DNA of 17,805 nucleotides, from NCBI GenBank assembly GCA_002499015.1, contig DAJY01000040.1, positions 21,345 through 39,149 of the forward strand, written 5' to 3'. The notes beneath the pieces are model-generated. The model was not told the origin of the DNA, did not search any database, and saw nothing but the letters and a program-made list of their open reading frames with translations. Position 1 is the stretch's first letter. Each line of letters opens with the position of its first letter. Shown here one piece after another: positions 1 through 7,300 of this stretch. The DNA is from Euryarchaeota archaeon UBA242. GTDB lineage: Archaea > Thermoplasmatota > Poseidoniia > Poseidoniales > Poseidoniaceae. Made by a program: the position numbers and the translations under genes.

Positions 1-1379
1 AAGGCCATTTCGTAAATTTTACCATCTTCGATTTCACCATCCATTATCCATGTGTCATCAATTTCTTCAAAGGCGGGTAGAGGTTGAATCACATCATCCA
101 TATGGGCGTTAGACCTAAGCCTTAATTCATCAGAAATTTCATTTAATACGGTTCTGCATGCATTGACAATATCATCTATTGGCAATGGCAATTTACCACC
201 AGTTCTTTTACAGGCAAATGCAGTTCCTTGTTCAACATCCCGAGGTCCAATATCAAGTCTTAATGGCACACCTTTGATCTCCCAATCATAGTATTTTTGC
301 CCGGCTCTAATATCTCTTGTATCAACCTTGACTCGTAGTCCATTAGAAGTTAGTTGTTTTGCAATATCATTAGATATTGCCACAGTATCAACATCTGAGT
401 TCTTCTTTATCATTGGACAGATTACAACTTGGTAAGGTGCGATTGCAGGAGGCATAATCAGTCCATTATCATCACCGTGCATACCAACAATTGCACCGAG
501 TAGTCTCTCAGACATTCCGTATGTGGTTTGGTGGCAATATTGCTGCTCTGCATCCAAATTCTCGTATGTAATATCAAATGCTTTTGCCCATTGGTCACGA
601 TAATGATGACAAGAAGCGACTTGTAGAGTTCTTCCATTAGGCATGATGGCGTCTATTCCAATAGTGTACCATGCTCCTGGGAATGTATCCCAGACCGGTC
701 GCTTGGCCTTGATTACTGGAAGACATAAGTCATGCATCAGATTGTTGACAATTTCTAAATCCTCTGTTATTTGTCTTGTAGCACCATCTTCGTCAGCATG
801 TGCTGTATGAGCTTCAAAGAAATGAATTTCACGTACTCTGATGAATGAACGCGTTTGCTTTGTCTCATAACGGAAGGTGTTGACCGTCTGGTAAACTTTT
901 AGAGGCAAATCTTTGTGAGAGCGAATCCAAAGGGGAAACATTGTGTACATAGCAGTCTCGGAAGTTGGTCGCAAAAACATAGGGACATCCAAATCATTAT
1001 CACCAGCATGCTTTACCCAGTAAACTTCTTTCTTGAAACCACCTTCTTCATCTTCCTCTCGTAAATCTTCTACATCGACGCCTTCTTCTCTTGCTCTCTT
1101 CAATTTCGCAACCAAAACATTTTCTTTCTCTAGGAGGTTCTCTGGAATTAATAATGGGAATCGAACTTCTTCATGGTCAGTCCTTTCCATCTCAGAATGC
1201 GTTAGTGCATCAATTAATTTCATTGTTTTCCAACCATATGGACGCCATACATCCATACCCTTTATCGGATATCTCTTGTCAACTAATTCAGCAGCCTCTA
1301 CCATGAACGGATACCATTCATTGAAATTATCTACCTTAGATGGAATTCCACGCTTGGCTTTGCCATGTTCTTGGCTCAT
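1..1379 (-). CDS. proS: Prolyl-tRNA synthetase, archaeal/eukaryotic type (3' end cut by the window edge)
   Basis: This class II aminoacyl-tRNA synthetase charges tRNA-Pro with proline in the cytoplasm. Reading the minus strand from the ATG at 1379 gives 459 codons without a stop, so only the C-terminus is missing; this family usually has a zinc-binding C-terminal extension of the kind that would lie off the edge. Class II motifs are visible: RPTSETAMY at residues 137-145 (motif 1 region), RYETKQTRSFIRVREIHFFE at 170-189 (motif 2), and GMSERLLGAIVGMHGDDNGL at 288-307 (motif 3), followed by the anticodon-binding domain from about residue 315. The bacterial editing insertion is absent. Two oddities are a charged insertion of roughly 20 residues at about 88-113, and a divergent loop at 254-264 (ASCHHYRDQ) where archaeal enzymes, as I recall them, read GTSHYLGQN. 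It is the last gene of the minus-strand block, about 142 nt after the preceding gene, so it may have its own promoter. Confidence 0.95.
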   Translation of the reverse strand, partial: MSQEHGKAKRGIPSKVDNFNEWYPFMVEAAELVDKRYPIKGMDVWRPYGWKTMKLIDALTHSEMERTDHEEVRFPLLIPENLLEKENVLVAKLKRAREEGVDVEDLREEDEEGGFKKEVYWVKHAGDNDLDVPMFLRPTSETAMYTMFPLWIRSHKDLPLKVYQTVNTFRYETKQTRSFIRVREIHFFEAHTAHADEDGATRQITEDLEIVNNLMHDLCLPVIKAKRPVWDTFPGAWYTIGIDAIMPNGRTLQVASCHHYRDQWAKAFDITYENLDAEQQYCHQTTYGMSERLLGAIVGMHGDDNGLIMPPAIAPYQVVICPMIKKNSDVDTVAISNDIAKQLTSNGLRVKVDTRDIRAGQKYYDWEIKGVPLRLDIGPRDVEQGTAFACKRTGGKLPLPIDDIVNACRTVLNEISDELRLRSNAHMDDVIQPLPAFEEIDDTWIMDGEIEDGKIYEMA

Positions 1380-1521
1380 GAATCACTCTCGACCATCACT
1401 CGCTCATCAACATGACGCTTCAAGCGATGATAAATCGGTTGTTTAAACGAACAGAGTCCAGTTCCAACCTAGTAAGTTTCTATTTCATGGTCAATTAAAT
1501 TCTTGTTTATTGATCTAATAT

Positions 1522-1815
1522 TTATTCTACTTCAATTACCACATCAGCAGATTCTGGTGTCAAATGTGATTTTGAAGATTGGCCGGTCAAAATTCCTAAA
1601 AATGCAGCTGAGAACCATGCTACTTCAAGAATTAAAAATGCCCATTCCTCAATGAGATATGCGCGTATTGCTAACAATGCAGAACCAATTGCCATTAAGG
1701 AAAGATATGGTTTAGCCTTGCTGTGCAACTTATTACGTGTTTCTAAGAAAAATGCAAGTAGAATGAGAAACATTCCCACATAGGCAACTATCTCAGTATC
1801 AATGTCGGATAGCAT
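1522..1815 (-). CDS. Small CBU_0592-like integral membrane protein
   Basis: This is a protein of 97 residues with three predicted membrane helices at about 8-25, 34-52 and 55-75, then a polar tail rich in Ser, Asp and Glu ending in IEVE. The pattern of short helices, with a polar TRNKLHSKAKPY loop after the first helix and a W-F-A-F-L-G-I-L third helix, resembles the CBU_0592 family of small membrane proteins, whose function is unknown. I chose the ATG at 1815 because it lies 4 nt past the TGA stop (1820-1822) of the preceding gene. A longer frame opens with TTG at 1848 and would overlap that gene by 29 nt. The tight spacing implies translation coupled to the upstream membrane-protein gene. 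The family assignment is from memory of the profile. Confidence 0.72.
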   Translation of the reverse strand: MLSDIDTEIVAYVGMFLILLAFFLETRNKLHSKAKPYLSLMAIGSALLAIRAYLIEEWAFLILEVAWFSAAFLGILTGQSSKSHLTPESADVVIEVE

Positions 1816-1819
1816 GCTA

Positions 1820-2389
1820 TCACTTTCGACTAAAATACCAGAATCCAATAACGCCTATTGAAAGAGCAATGATGTCGGGAATTCCAATTGACATGTCCAC
1901 CATAGATTGTGACCATCCGTATCCACTGTCTACTTTGTGAATACTTAGCCAGTTAATACGGGTATATCCATCGGAAGTACATAGAGTGTCTGACTTACAA
2001 AGTCCACCTAAAACAAATGAAAACAATCCAAATATATTCATGATTATAATTGTTAATTCCACCAGGATTAGTTTCGACATTAGACTCATTTTACTGTGGC
2101 TGCTAATATCTGGAGCAGGGGGTAAATCAGGTAATGTTCCTAATGCAGGGAGTGGGCTAACAATCGGTTCAACGACTTCGATGAGCATATTTGTAGGTGG
2201 AGAGATTTCAATGATATCAGATGATAGCGGAGAGGCGACCATGTCTCTAGATTTTTTAGGATTTGCAACTGCAACTTTAATTCCATAAAGACGCTCTGCG
2301 AGTGATACTAAAACAGGGTCATCTGCGATTTCTGAAGGTTCCAAAATCCCATCAAGTAGCATTTCCAACTTCTCTTGAGTGCTAGTCAT
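1820..2389 (-). CDS. Two-helix membrane protein of unknown function with acidic N-terminal segment and proline-rich linker
   Basis: I do not recognise a named family. From the ATG at 2389 the product has 189 residues. The N-terminal part (about 1-40) is predicted helical and acidic, with an LDGILEPSEIADDP motif followed by LAERLYGIKV. A low-complexity linker comes next, including LPALGTLPDLPPAPD (about 80-94). Two membrane helices lie at about 105-130 and 165-186, and the segment between them carries two cysteines (131 and 137) that could form a disulfide outside the cell. The start is supported by GGAGAG at 2396-2401, six bases upstream; a TTG at 2446 would add 19 residues without such a site. 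It sits 75 nt after the transaldolase stop and overlaps no neighbour; the next gene begins 4 nt downstream. The membrane location is a safe inference, but no function can be proposed. Confidence 0.75.
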   Translation of the reverse strand: MTSTQEKLEMLLDGILEPSEIADDPVLVSLAERLYGIKVAVANPKKSRDMVASPLSSDIIEISPPTNMLIEVVEPIVSPLPALGTLPDLPPAPDISSHSKMSLMSKLILVELTIIIMNIFGLFSFVLGGLCKSDTLCTSDGYTRINWLSIHKVDSGYGWSQSMVDMSIGIPDIIALSIGVIGFWYFSRK

Positions 2390-2395
2390 AAGTCT

Positions 2396-2401
2396 CTCTC
2401 C
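2396..2401 (-). promoter_or_regulatory. Shine-Dalgarno site deciding the start at 2389
   Basis: On the minus strand GGAGAG lies six bases before the ATG at 2389, while the in-frame TTG at 2446 has no comparable site. This favours the shorter protein. Confidence 0.55.
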
Positions 2402-2464
2402 ATGTTTAAGGTGAACTCCACTACTTGATGAAGGCTCCTTTGCCAAATAAAGTTCATTTCCACT

Positions 2465-3124
2465 TCATGCATTACCAGCCGCTTCTACAGCTTCCCAATC
2501 TTTCATGAAACCTTCAAGTCCCTTATCGGTAAGTGGATGCTTCATTAATTGGCGAAATATTTTTGCTGGCATTGTAGCTGTATGAACACCTAGTTGAATA
2601 CACTGAAGGACGTGGGTTGGGTGACGAATAGATGCTGCCAAAACCTTTGTTGAAATCTCATAACTAGCCCAAACTTCCATTATTTCGGCGATTAAATTCA
2701 TTCCATCATGCCCTGTATCATCAATTCTTCCAATGAATGGTGAAACATATGTTGCCCCTGCCTTTGCAGCCATTAACGCTTGAGCTGCAGAGAATACTAA
2801 TGTTACATTTGTATCAATGCCCCTTTCATTGAGAACCTTAGTTGCTGCTAGTCCTTCCGCAGTACATGGAATCTTTATGATTACATTGTCGGGTAAACTA
2901 GCCTTTAATGCGAGGCCTTGAGCGATCATCCCTTCTGTATCCATTGCAGTAACTTCCGCAGATATAGGGCCAGAGCAAATACCTGCAATCTCCCTCACTA
3001 CTTCTTTGAAATCGCGCCCACTATTTTTGATGAGAGAAGGATTTGTCGTTACCCCGTCAAGAATACCCCACGCAGCAATCTCTCTTATTTCATCAACATC
3101 GGCAGTATCTAAGAAGAACTCCAT
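2465..3124 (-). CDS. tal: Transaldolase, short single-domain TalC/MipB type
   Basis: Transaldolase moves a dihydroxyacetone unit between sedoheptulose-7-phosphate and glyceraldehyde-3-phosphate in the non-oxidative pentose phosphate pathway. The 219 residues match the short TIM-barrel subfamily that also contains fructose-6-phosphate aldolase (FSA). Visible marks are LDTAD at 5-9 with Asp6, TTNPSL at 26-31, the Schiff-base lysine Lys84 in IIKIP, TAEGL at 88-92, and SPFIGRIDD at 128-136. E. coli FSA, as I recall it, has Gln59 in FAQVMA and Tyr131 in APYVNRID. Here the equivalents are Glu57 (SAEVTA) and Phe130 (SPFIGRID), which are transaldolase-type residues, so I favour transaldolase over FSA. 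The ATG at 3124 has no Shine-Dalgarno sequence; instead a perfect inverted repeat lies 10 nt upstream (3135-3152). The gene follows the two transketolase subunit genes after 93 nt, completing the pathway core. Confidence 0.93.
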   Translation of the reverse strand: MEFFLDTADVDEIREIAAWGILDGVTTNPSLIKNSGRDFKEVVREIAGICSGPISAEVTAMDTEGMIAQGLALKASLPDNVIIKIPCTAEGLAATKVLNERGIDTNVTLVFSAAQALMAAKAGATYVSPFIGRIDDTGHDGMNLIAEIMEVWASYEISTKVLAASIRHPTHVLQCIQLGVHTATMPAKIFRQLMKHPLTDKGLEGFMKDWEAVEAAGNA

Positions 3125-3134
3125 GATACGGTGG

Positions 3135-3152
3135 CATAGACGGTTGTCTATG
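3135..3152 (-). promoter_or_regulatory. Perfect 7-bp inverted repeat in the transaldolase leader
   Basis: CATAGAC and GTCTATG are exact reverse complements separated by the four bases GGTT. The repeat lies 10 nt before the transaldolase ATG, where a ribosome binding site would normally be. It could be an operator or an RNA hairpin in the leader. No T-run follows, so it is not a classical terminator. A repeat of this size can arise by chance, so its role is inferred from position only. Confidence 0.4.
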
Positions 3153-3217
3153 AATTAATCCCTTTCAGACAAAAGCAATTCAATAAAGAGAACAATGTTA
3201 TTCAATGCAAAAACTAT

Positions 3218-4156
3218 TCAAGATTTTCTTGCTATTGCCCTTTGAGCCGCCTGTTCTATATATTTTGAATTGAGCCCCATAACCTCTAACATCTCATCAG
3301 ATTGACCCGATTCACCGAATCTATCAGCGACACCAACCATTTCCAATGGAGCATATTTATTGGTCACTAGATGTTCTGCAACAGCACCGCCTAGACCACC
3401 GATTACATTGTGGTCTTCTGCAGTTACAATTGCGCCGCACTGTGAAACCAATGAATCAATTAAATCACCATCTAATGGTTTTAGAGTGTGCATGTCAACT
3501 ACTGTTGCGTTGATGCCCTTCTCAGCCAACAGTTCAGCAGCCTTCATCGATTCCGAAACTAGTACTCCACAGGCAATAATGGCAACATCAGTTCCCTGAC
3601 GCAATATTATTCCTTTGCCAATGACTATTTCCGATTCTCTCCCTCTATACATAACTGGAGTGTTATTTCTTGCAGTTCTCATATAGGACGGTTTATTCAA
3701 TTCTGGCAATTGCTTGGTCAATTCCAAGGTTGAAATATAATCTGAAGGATGCATCACTACGACATTTGGTAGAGTGCGGAATATAGCAAGGTCTTCGATC
3801 GATTGTGCACTTGAACCATCAGTTCCGGTGTGAGTTCCACCGTGACTGCCGCACAAATGTACTGCCAAATCTGGTCTTGCAACTCCATTACGCATTTGTT
3901 CAAATGCTCTTTCTGTAAATATTGCAAATGTACTTGCGAATGGAATGTAACCTGATGATGCAAGCCCTGCAGCGGTCAGCAGCATGTTTTGTTCCCCGAT
4001 ACCACACGAGATTGTACGGGCAGGATATTTGTTTTTGAAATGTAACGATTTTGTTGATTTACCCAAATCCGCCTCAAGTACGACAACCTTTGGATTATCT
4101 GCTAGTTCAAGCAATGCTTGCCCATATCCGTCTCTGGTTGCTGCCATTTCACTCAT
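3218..4156 (-). CDS. tktB: Transketolase, C-terminal subunit (pyrimidine-binding and C-terminal domains)
   Basis: This is the second half of a split transketolase, which transfers two-carbon ketol units between sugar phosphates using thiamine diphosphate (TPP). The 312 residues hold the pyrimidine-binding domain (about 5-170), with GIGEQNM at 52-58, where Glu55 is the expected glutamate that activates the TPP pyrimidine ring, and the STFAIFTERAFEQMR segment at 75-89. The C-terminal transketolase domain spans about 185-308 (EDHNVIGGLGGAVAEHL at 247-263). SHGGTHTGTDGSSAQSIEDLA at 104-124 is typical of archaeal and Gram-positive split enzymes. The ATG at 4156 overlaps the N-terminal subunit's stop codon as ATGA and is preceded by a strong GAGGTGA (4161-4167). 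The two subunits are therefore translationally coupled. It must pair with the upstream TPP-binding subunit to be active. Confidence 0.95.
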   Translation of the reverse strand: MSEMAATRDGYGQALLELADNPKVVVLEADLGKSTKSLHFKNKYPARTISCGIGEQNMLLTAAGLASSGYIPFASTFAIFTERAFEQMRNGVARPDLAVHLCGSHGGTHTGTDGSSAQSIEDLAIFRTLPNVVVMHPSDYISTLELTKQLPELNKPSYMRTARNNTPVMYRGRESEIVIGKGIILRQGTDVAIIACGVLVSESMKAAELLAEKGINATVVDMHTLKPLDGDLIDSLVSQCGAIVTAEDHNVIGGLGGAVAEHLVTNKYAPLEMVGVADRFGESGQSDEMLEVMGLNSKYIEQAAQRAIARKS

Positions 4157-4980
4157 GCAATCACCTCGCCTAGTTCTAACATTGCTTGAGCAAATTGCTC
4201 ATCATTAGGTGCAGCTCCATGGAAGGAAGGATTATTTTCCATAAAGGACACTCCAGCGCCCTTGATAGTATGTGCGATCAAGATTGCTGGCTTGTTGTTA
4301 GTCGCCTCAAGGAAATCCAGACCAGACATTACATCCTCCATATTGTGTCCATCAATTTCCTTTACTTCCCAGCCAAACGCTCTCCACTTTGCAGGAATGT
4401 CAAACATTCGCATTTGCTCTTCACAAAAGTCATCATTTTGAATTCTGTTGCGGTCGAGTATTACTTTCAGGTTACCAACTTCATGATGCGCTGCAGCCAT
4501 TGCTGCCTCCCATACACTTCCTTCTTGGAGTTCCCCATCTCCTATCATTACGAATGTCCTTCGTTGACTATTGTCTAGGCGAGCAGCTATTGCACATCCT
4601 AGGCCGAATGAAAGGCCCATTCCCAAAGAACCAGCAGAAAAGTCAACACCAGGGCACCATTTCATGTCCACGTGGCCTTGACATTTTCCGCCAAGAACTC
4701 TGTATGAATGTAAGTCTTCATGTTCGATGAAACCCATCTCTGCCAATACTGCATACATTCCAGGAGAAGCATGACCCTTGGAAAGAATGAATCGGTCTCT
4801 ATCTTCCCACTTTGGCTGTTGCGGACGTACTCGCATACGAGTTGCATAAAGTGCTGAAATTAGGTCTATTTCCGATAGCGAGCCGCCAGGGTGTCCGGCT
4901 TGAGCACGGTAAACCATTTTAACGATTTCAACTCTACATTTTCTTGCAAACTCTTCAAGTTCTGATATTGACAATGTCAT
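4153..4980 (-). CDS. tktA: Transketolase, N-terminal TPP-binding subunit
   Basis: This is the TPP-binding subunit of the split transketolase of the pentose phosphate pathway. From the ATG at 4980 it has 275 residues. Motifs seen are GHPGGSLSEID (29-39), the substrate and cofactor loop SKGHASPG (67-74), GSLGMGLSFGLG (117-128), and the TPP/magnesium motif GDGELQEGSVWEA (147-159), closed by Asn178 in DRNRIQ. An in-frame ATG at 5001 would add seven residues, but no Shine-Dalgarno sequence precedes it; the ATG at 4980 has AGGGTG a few bases upstream and lies close to the usual family N-terminus (LEEFARKCRVEIVKM). The transporter gene upstream ends 81 nt before this start, so a separate promoter is possible. 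Together with the overlapping C-terminal subunit and the transaldolase it forms an interconversion module that supplies ribose-5-phosphate and erythrose-4-phosphate. Confidence 0.94.
   Translation of the reverse strand: MTLSISELEEFARKCRVEIVKMVYRAQAGHPGGSLSEIDLISALYATRMRVRPQQPKWEDRDRFILSKGHASPGMYAVLAEMGFIEHEDLHSYRVLGGKCQGHVDMKWCPGVDFSAGSLGMGLSFGLGCAIAARLDNSQRRTFVMIGDGELQEGSVWEAAMAAAHHEVGNLKVILDRNRIQNDDFCEEQMRMFDIPAKWRAFGWEVKEIDGHNMEDVMSGLDFLEATNNKPAILIAHTIKGAGVSFMENNPSFHGAAPNDEQFAQAMLELGEVIA
4161..4167 (-). promoter_or_regulatory. Shine-Dalgarno site of tktB inside the tktA 3' end
   Basis: GAGGTGA on the minus strand lies four bases before the tktB ATG and within the last codons of tktA. It fixes the tktB start at 4156 over the second in-frame methionine three codons later. 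Confidence 0.7.
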
Positions 4981-5061
4981 GAAAAACACCCTATGAGTCA
5001 TTGGCTATGAGGGGGCTCTTTGATACTTGCGCCTCATCCTAAAACGAATTACAAGGAATTA

Positions 5062-7104
5062 TTAACGCTTAGGCATTAGTGAATGGTATGTGCGTGAAAT
5101 AGCATTTCTTACAACGACTATAGTATCGGTTAGTAAATTGCCACCTTCAGGCAATGCTCTTGTTGCTAACCAGATAAATATTCCAACAAACCAAGCGAAG
5201 AAAGCGAGTGAAAAGAAGTTCCCCAATGCGCCGATTCCTAATAATTCTGAAAGATTAATTTTCATAACTATTAATATCGCTACGAAAACACCCATTATCG
5301 ATTCACCTGCAATAAATCCTGCTCCAATTAAGACACCTCTGCTCTCTACCTCTTTGGCCGCAGTAACTGCTTCTGGACTTGGTTCTCTTTCGAGAGTACC
5401 ATCTATCCTCAAGTGAGCACTTCTAAGGGCAATGTATGAAATAACACCACCTAGCATGATAGGAACTGATAACCCTAGTGGTAAATATATTCCAATTGCA
5501 ACGCTCATAACCGGCATACTTAGTCTAATCAATACTACTGCGATAACTGCTCCGAGTAATACCATTTGTAGATTTAAACCACTTCCAAATGCACCTTCGA
5601 CAATAGCTCCAATCAATTCAGCCTGTGGGGCGAAGAGTGCATTTTTACATTCAGGATCGCCAGGTAGTGGATCTAATGCACAAGCAGTACTTGAGATTCT
5701 AAATGCTTCATGGAGCAATTTTAAAGTTGGCCCAATTACAATAGCACCGGTTACGACACCAACAATTTCGGCAATCTGTTGCTTCCATGGAGTTGCACCA
5801 ACCATGTGTCCGGTTTTCAAATCCTGCATGACATCACCAGCAATAGCGGCTGAAGATGCTACGATTGCAGCGATTAGCAATGTTGCATACATTAGAGTGC
5901 CTGTAGACAATCCAAGAAATAAGTCACCAACCACCCATACGAGTGCAACTGTGAATAATAAAGTTGCAATTGTCATTCCTGAAACGGGGGAATTGGAAGA
6001 ACCAACTACACCGGCTATGTATCCCGCAACCGCTGCGAAAAAGAACGAAACAACTGCTAAAAACATTGCACCCGCAAGGGCCAATACAATTGATTTTAAT
6101 GCAATGGCATAAAAGATAAAGGTCGCTATAACAAGTAGTCCACATACCATCAACACTTTGCGAAGTGGTAAGTCTTGTTCAGTGCGCACGACTTCAAATG
6201 CAGCCTCATCATTCTTTTCAAATGCCTTTGATAATCCTGTAAAGATGGTTCCTTTCATTGACCATAAAGTGTAAACTCCTCCGACTACCATGGCACCAAC
6301 ACCAACATAACGGATTTGTGAAGACCATACGCTATAGAAAGCCTCTACTCCGTTTGATGCTTCAGGCCAGCCGTTAATCAATCCATAAATTGGAACTAAT
6401 ATTCCAAAGCCGATAACACCGCCTAGGAAAATGAATGAAGCGATTCTTATTCCGACAATATATCCCACAGATAATAGTGCAATTGATAAATCCATACCAG
6501 CGTATAATTTTGTACCCAAGAAATCTATGGAACTTTCAACTGTGTGATGTGTTACATTGAAACCTTTTACCATAAAGCCATATATTGCACCAATTCCTAG
6601 TGCATATAAGATTGCTAATGCACCTTCTCCACCTTCTTCACCAGCAACCAATACCTCTCTACAAGCAACACCTTCTGGATAAGGCAGGGCTTCTTCTACA
6701 ATGAATAACCTTCTGAGTGCGATGGTGAACATTGTACCCAATAGTCCACCAATAAGTGCAATTACAAATGTTTCAACAAATTGAATATCCTCCCATATTC
6801 CAATTACTAGTAATGCGGGAACTGTAAAAATAACTCCAGCTGCAAGTGATTCACCAGCACTTGCCATTGTTTGCACTGCATTGTTTTCAAGTATTGAAAC
6901 ATCATCAAAAAACGTACGTAAAATAATCATTGACATCACTGCAGCAGGAATCGAAGCAGATACGGTCATGCCTGCATATAATCCCAGATATGCATTGGCT
7001 GCTGTCATCAAAACACCAAGAACAATACCTACGATGATTACTCTAAGAGTCAATTCCATCGGAGACTCATCGGCTGAGATATATGGTTCGCCCAAAGCGC
7101 TCAT
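5062..7104 (-). CDS. OPT-family (oligopeptide transporter) membrane protein
   Basis: This is a member of the OPT superfamily (Pfam PF03169 type), secondary transporters that use ion gradients to import oligopeptides or metal chelates; the prokaryotic branch is poorly characterised and the substrate cannot be read from sequence. From the ATG at 7104 the product has 680 residues and roughly 15 hydrophobic segments, starting with LTLRVIIVGIVLGVLMTAAN. Family marks include NAYLGLYAGMTVSASIPAAV near the N-terminus, PYPEGVACREVL at about 155-170, SSNSPVSGMTIATLLF in the middle, and QDLKTGHMVGATPWKQQ. A polar loop contains Cys475 and Cys486, a possible disulfide outside the membrane. An ATG at 7146 would add 14 residues (MCIRFKIPIHLAEN) that look unlike the family N-terminus. 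Transcription is divergent from the P-type ATPase. It could be the first gene of the minus-strand block. Confidence 0.92.
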   Translation of the reverse strand: MSALGEPYISADESPMELTLRVIIVGIVLGVLMTAANAYLGLYAGMTVSASIPAAVMSMIILRTFFDDVSILENNAVQTMASAGESLAAGVIFTVPALLVIGIWEDIQFVETFVIALIGGLLGTMFTIALRRLFIVEEALPYPEGVACREVLVAGEEGGEGALAILYALGIGAIYGFMVKGFNVTHHTVESSIDFLGTKLYAGMDLSIALLSVGYIVGIRIASFIFLGGVIGFGILVPIYGLINGWPEASNGVEAFYSVWSSQIRYVGVGAMVVGGVYTLWSMKGTIFTGLSKAFEKNDEAAFEVVRTEQDLPLRKVLMVCGLLVIATFIFYAIALKSIVLALAGAMFLAVVSFFFAAVAGYIAGVVGSSNSPVSGMTIATLLFTVALVWVVGDLFLGLSTGTLMYATLLIAAIVASSAAIAGDVMQDLKTGHMVGATPWKQQIAEIVGVVTGAIVIGPTLKLLHEAFRISSTACALDPLPGDPECKNALFAPQAELIGAIVEGAFGSGLNLQMVLLGAVIAVVLIRLSMPVMSVAIGIYLPLGLSVPIMLGGVISYIALRSAHLRIDGTLEREPSPEAVTAAKEVESRGVLIGAGFIAGESIMGVFVAILIVMKINLSELLGIGALGNFFSLAFFAWFVGIFIWLATRALPEGGNLLTDTIVVVRNAISRTYHSLMPKR

Positions 7105-7300
7105 ATTCTCAGCCAAGTGAATTGGGATTTTGAACCTAATGCACATATATTGTTCGTATTATAAAATTCACTAACCTGTAAAATATAATCAATATATCAC
7201 CTATATTCAATATTAGTTGATGGGGAACCCTCCATTATACTCATAAATCACCAATTATCCGCAGGGCTATTGGATGGTTCTTACGTTCAAGGTGAATACT
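7105..7300. promoter_or_regulatory. Divergent promoter spacer between the OPT transporter and P-type ATPase genes
   Basis: This 196-base spacer is much more AT-rich than its flanks and must hold both divergent promoters. On the plus strand ATTATACTCATAAAT (from 7234) is a TATA-like candidate that would place transcription start near 7262, giving the ATPase a leader of about 40 nt. On the minus strand TTTTATAA and TTATATTTTA, in the 7155-7185 stretch, are candidates for the transporter. No coding sequence or RNA gene is apparent. The boxes are eye-picked and weakly supported. Confidence 0.4.
7289..7295 (+). promoter_or_regulatory. Shine-Dalgarno site deciding the ATPase start
   Basis: AAGGTGA lies five bases before the ATG at 7301. 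The earlier in-frame ATG at 7274 has no such site, and this sequence would fall inside its reading frame, so 7301 is preferred. Confidence 0.7.

Noticed and set aside
1416..1426. CGCTT-C-AAGCG inverted repeat before the prolyl-tRNA synthetase start
   Set aside because: The arms are only 5 bp, a size expected often by chance, and there is no supporting context.
1033..1446. A plus-strand open frame of 137 codons across the prolyl-tRNA synthetase start
   Set aside because: It lies opposite the synthetase coding sequence, and its Ser-rich product is the mirror of the acidic insertion. It has no family resemblance.
2465..3124. Possible assignment as fructose-6-phosphate aldolase
   Set aside because: Glu57 and Phe130 are transaldolase-type; FSA has Gln and Tyr at these positions, and the neighbouring transketolase fits transaldolase.
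5432..6112. A plus-strand open frame of 226 codons inside the OPT transporter gene
   Set aside because: It is antisense to a clearly conserved transporter, is Thr/Pro/Ala-rich as expected for an antisense shadow, has no ribosome binding site and shows no domain.
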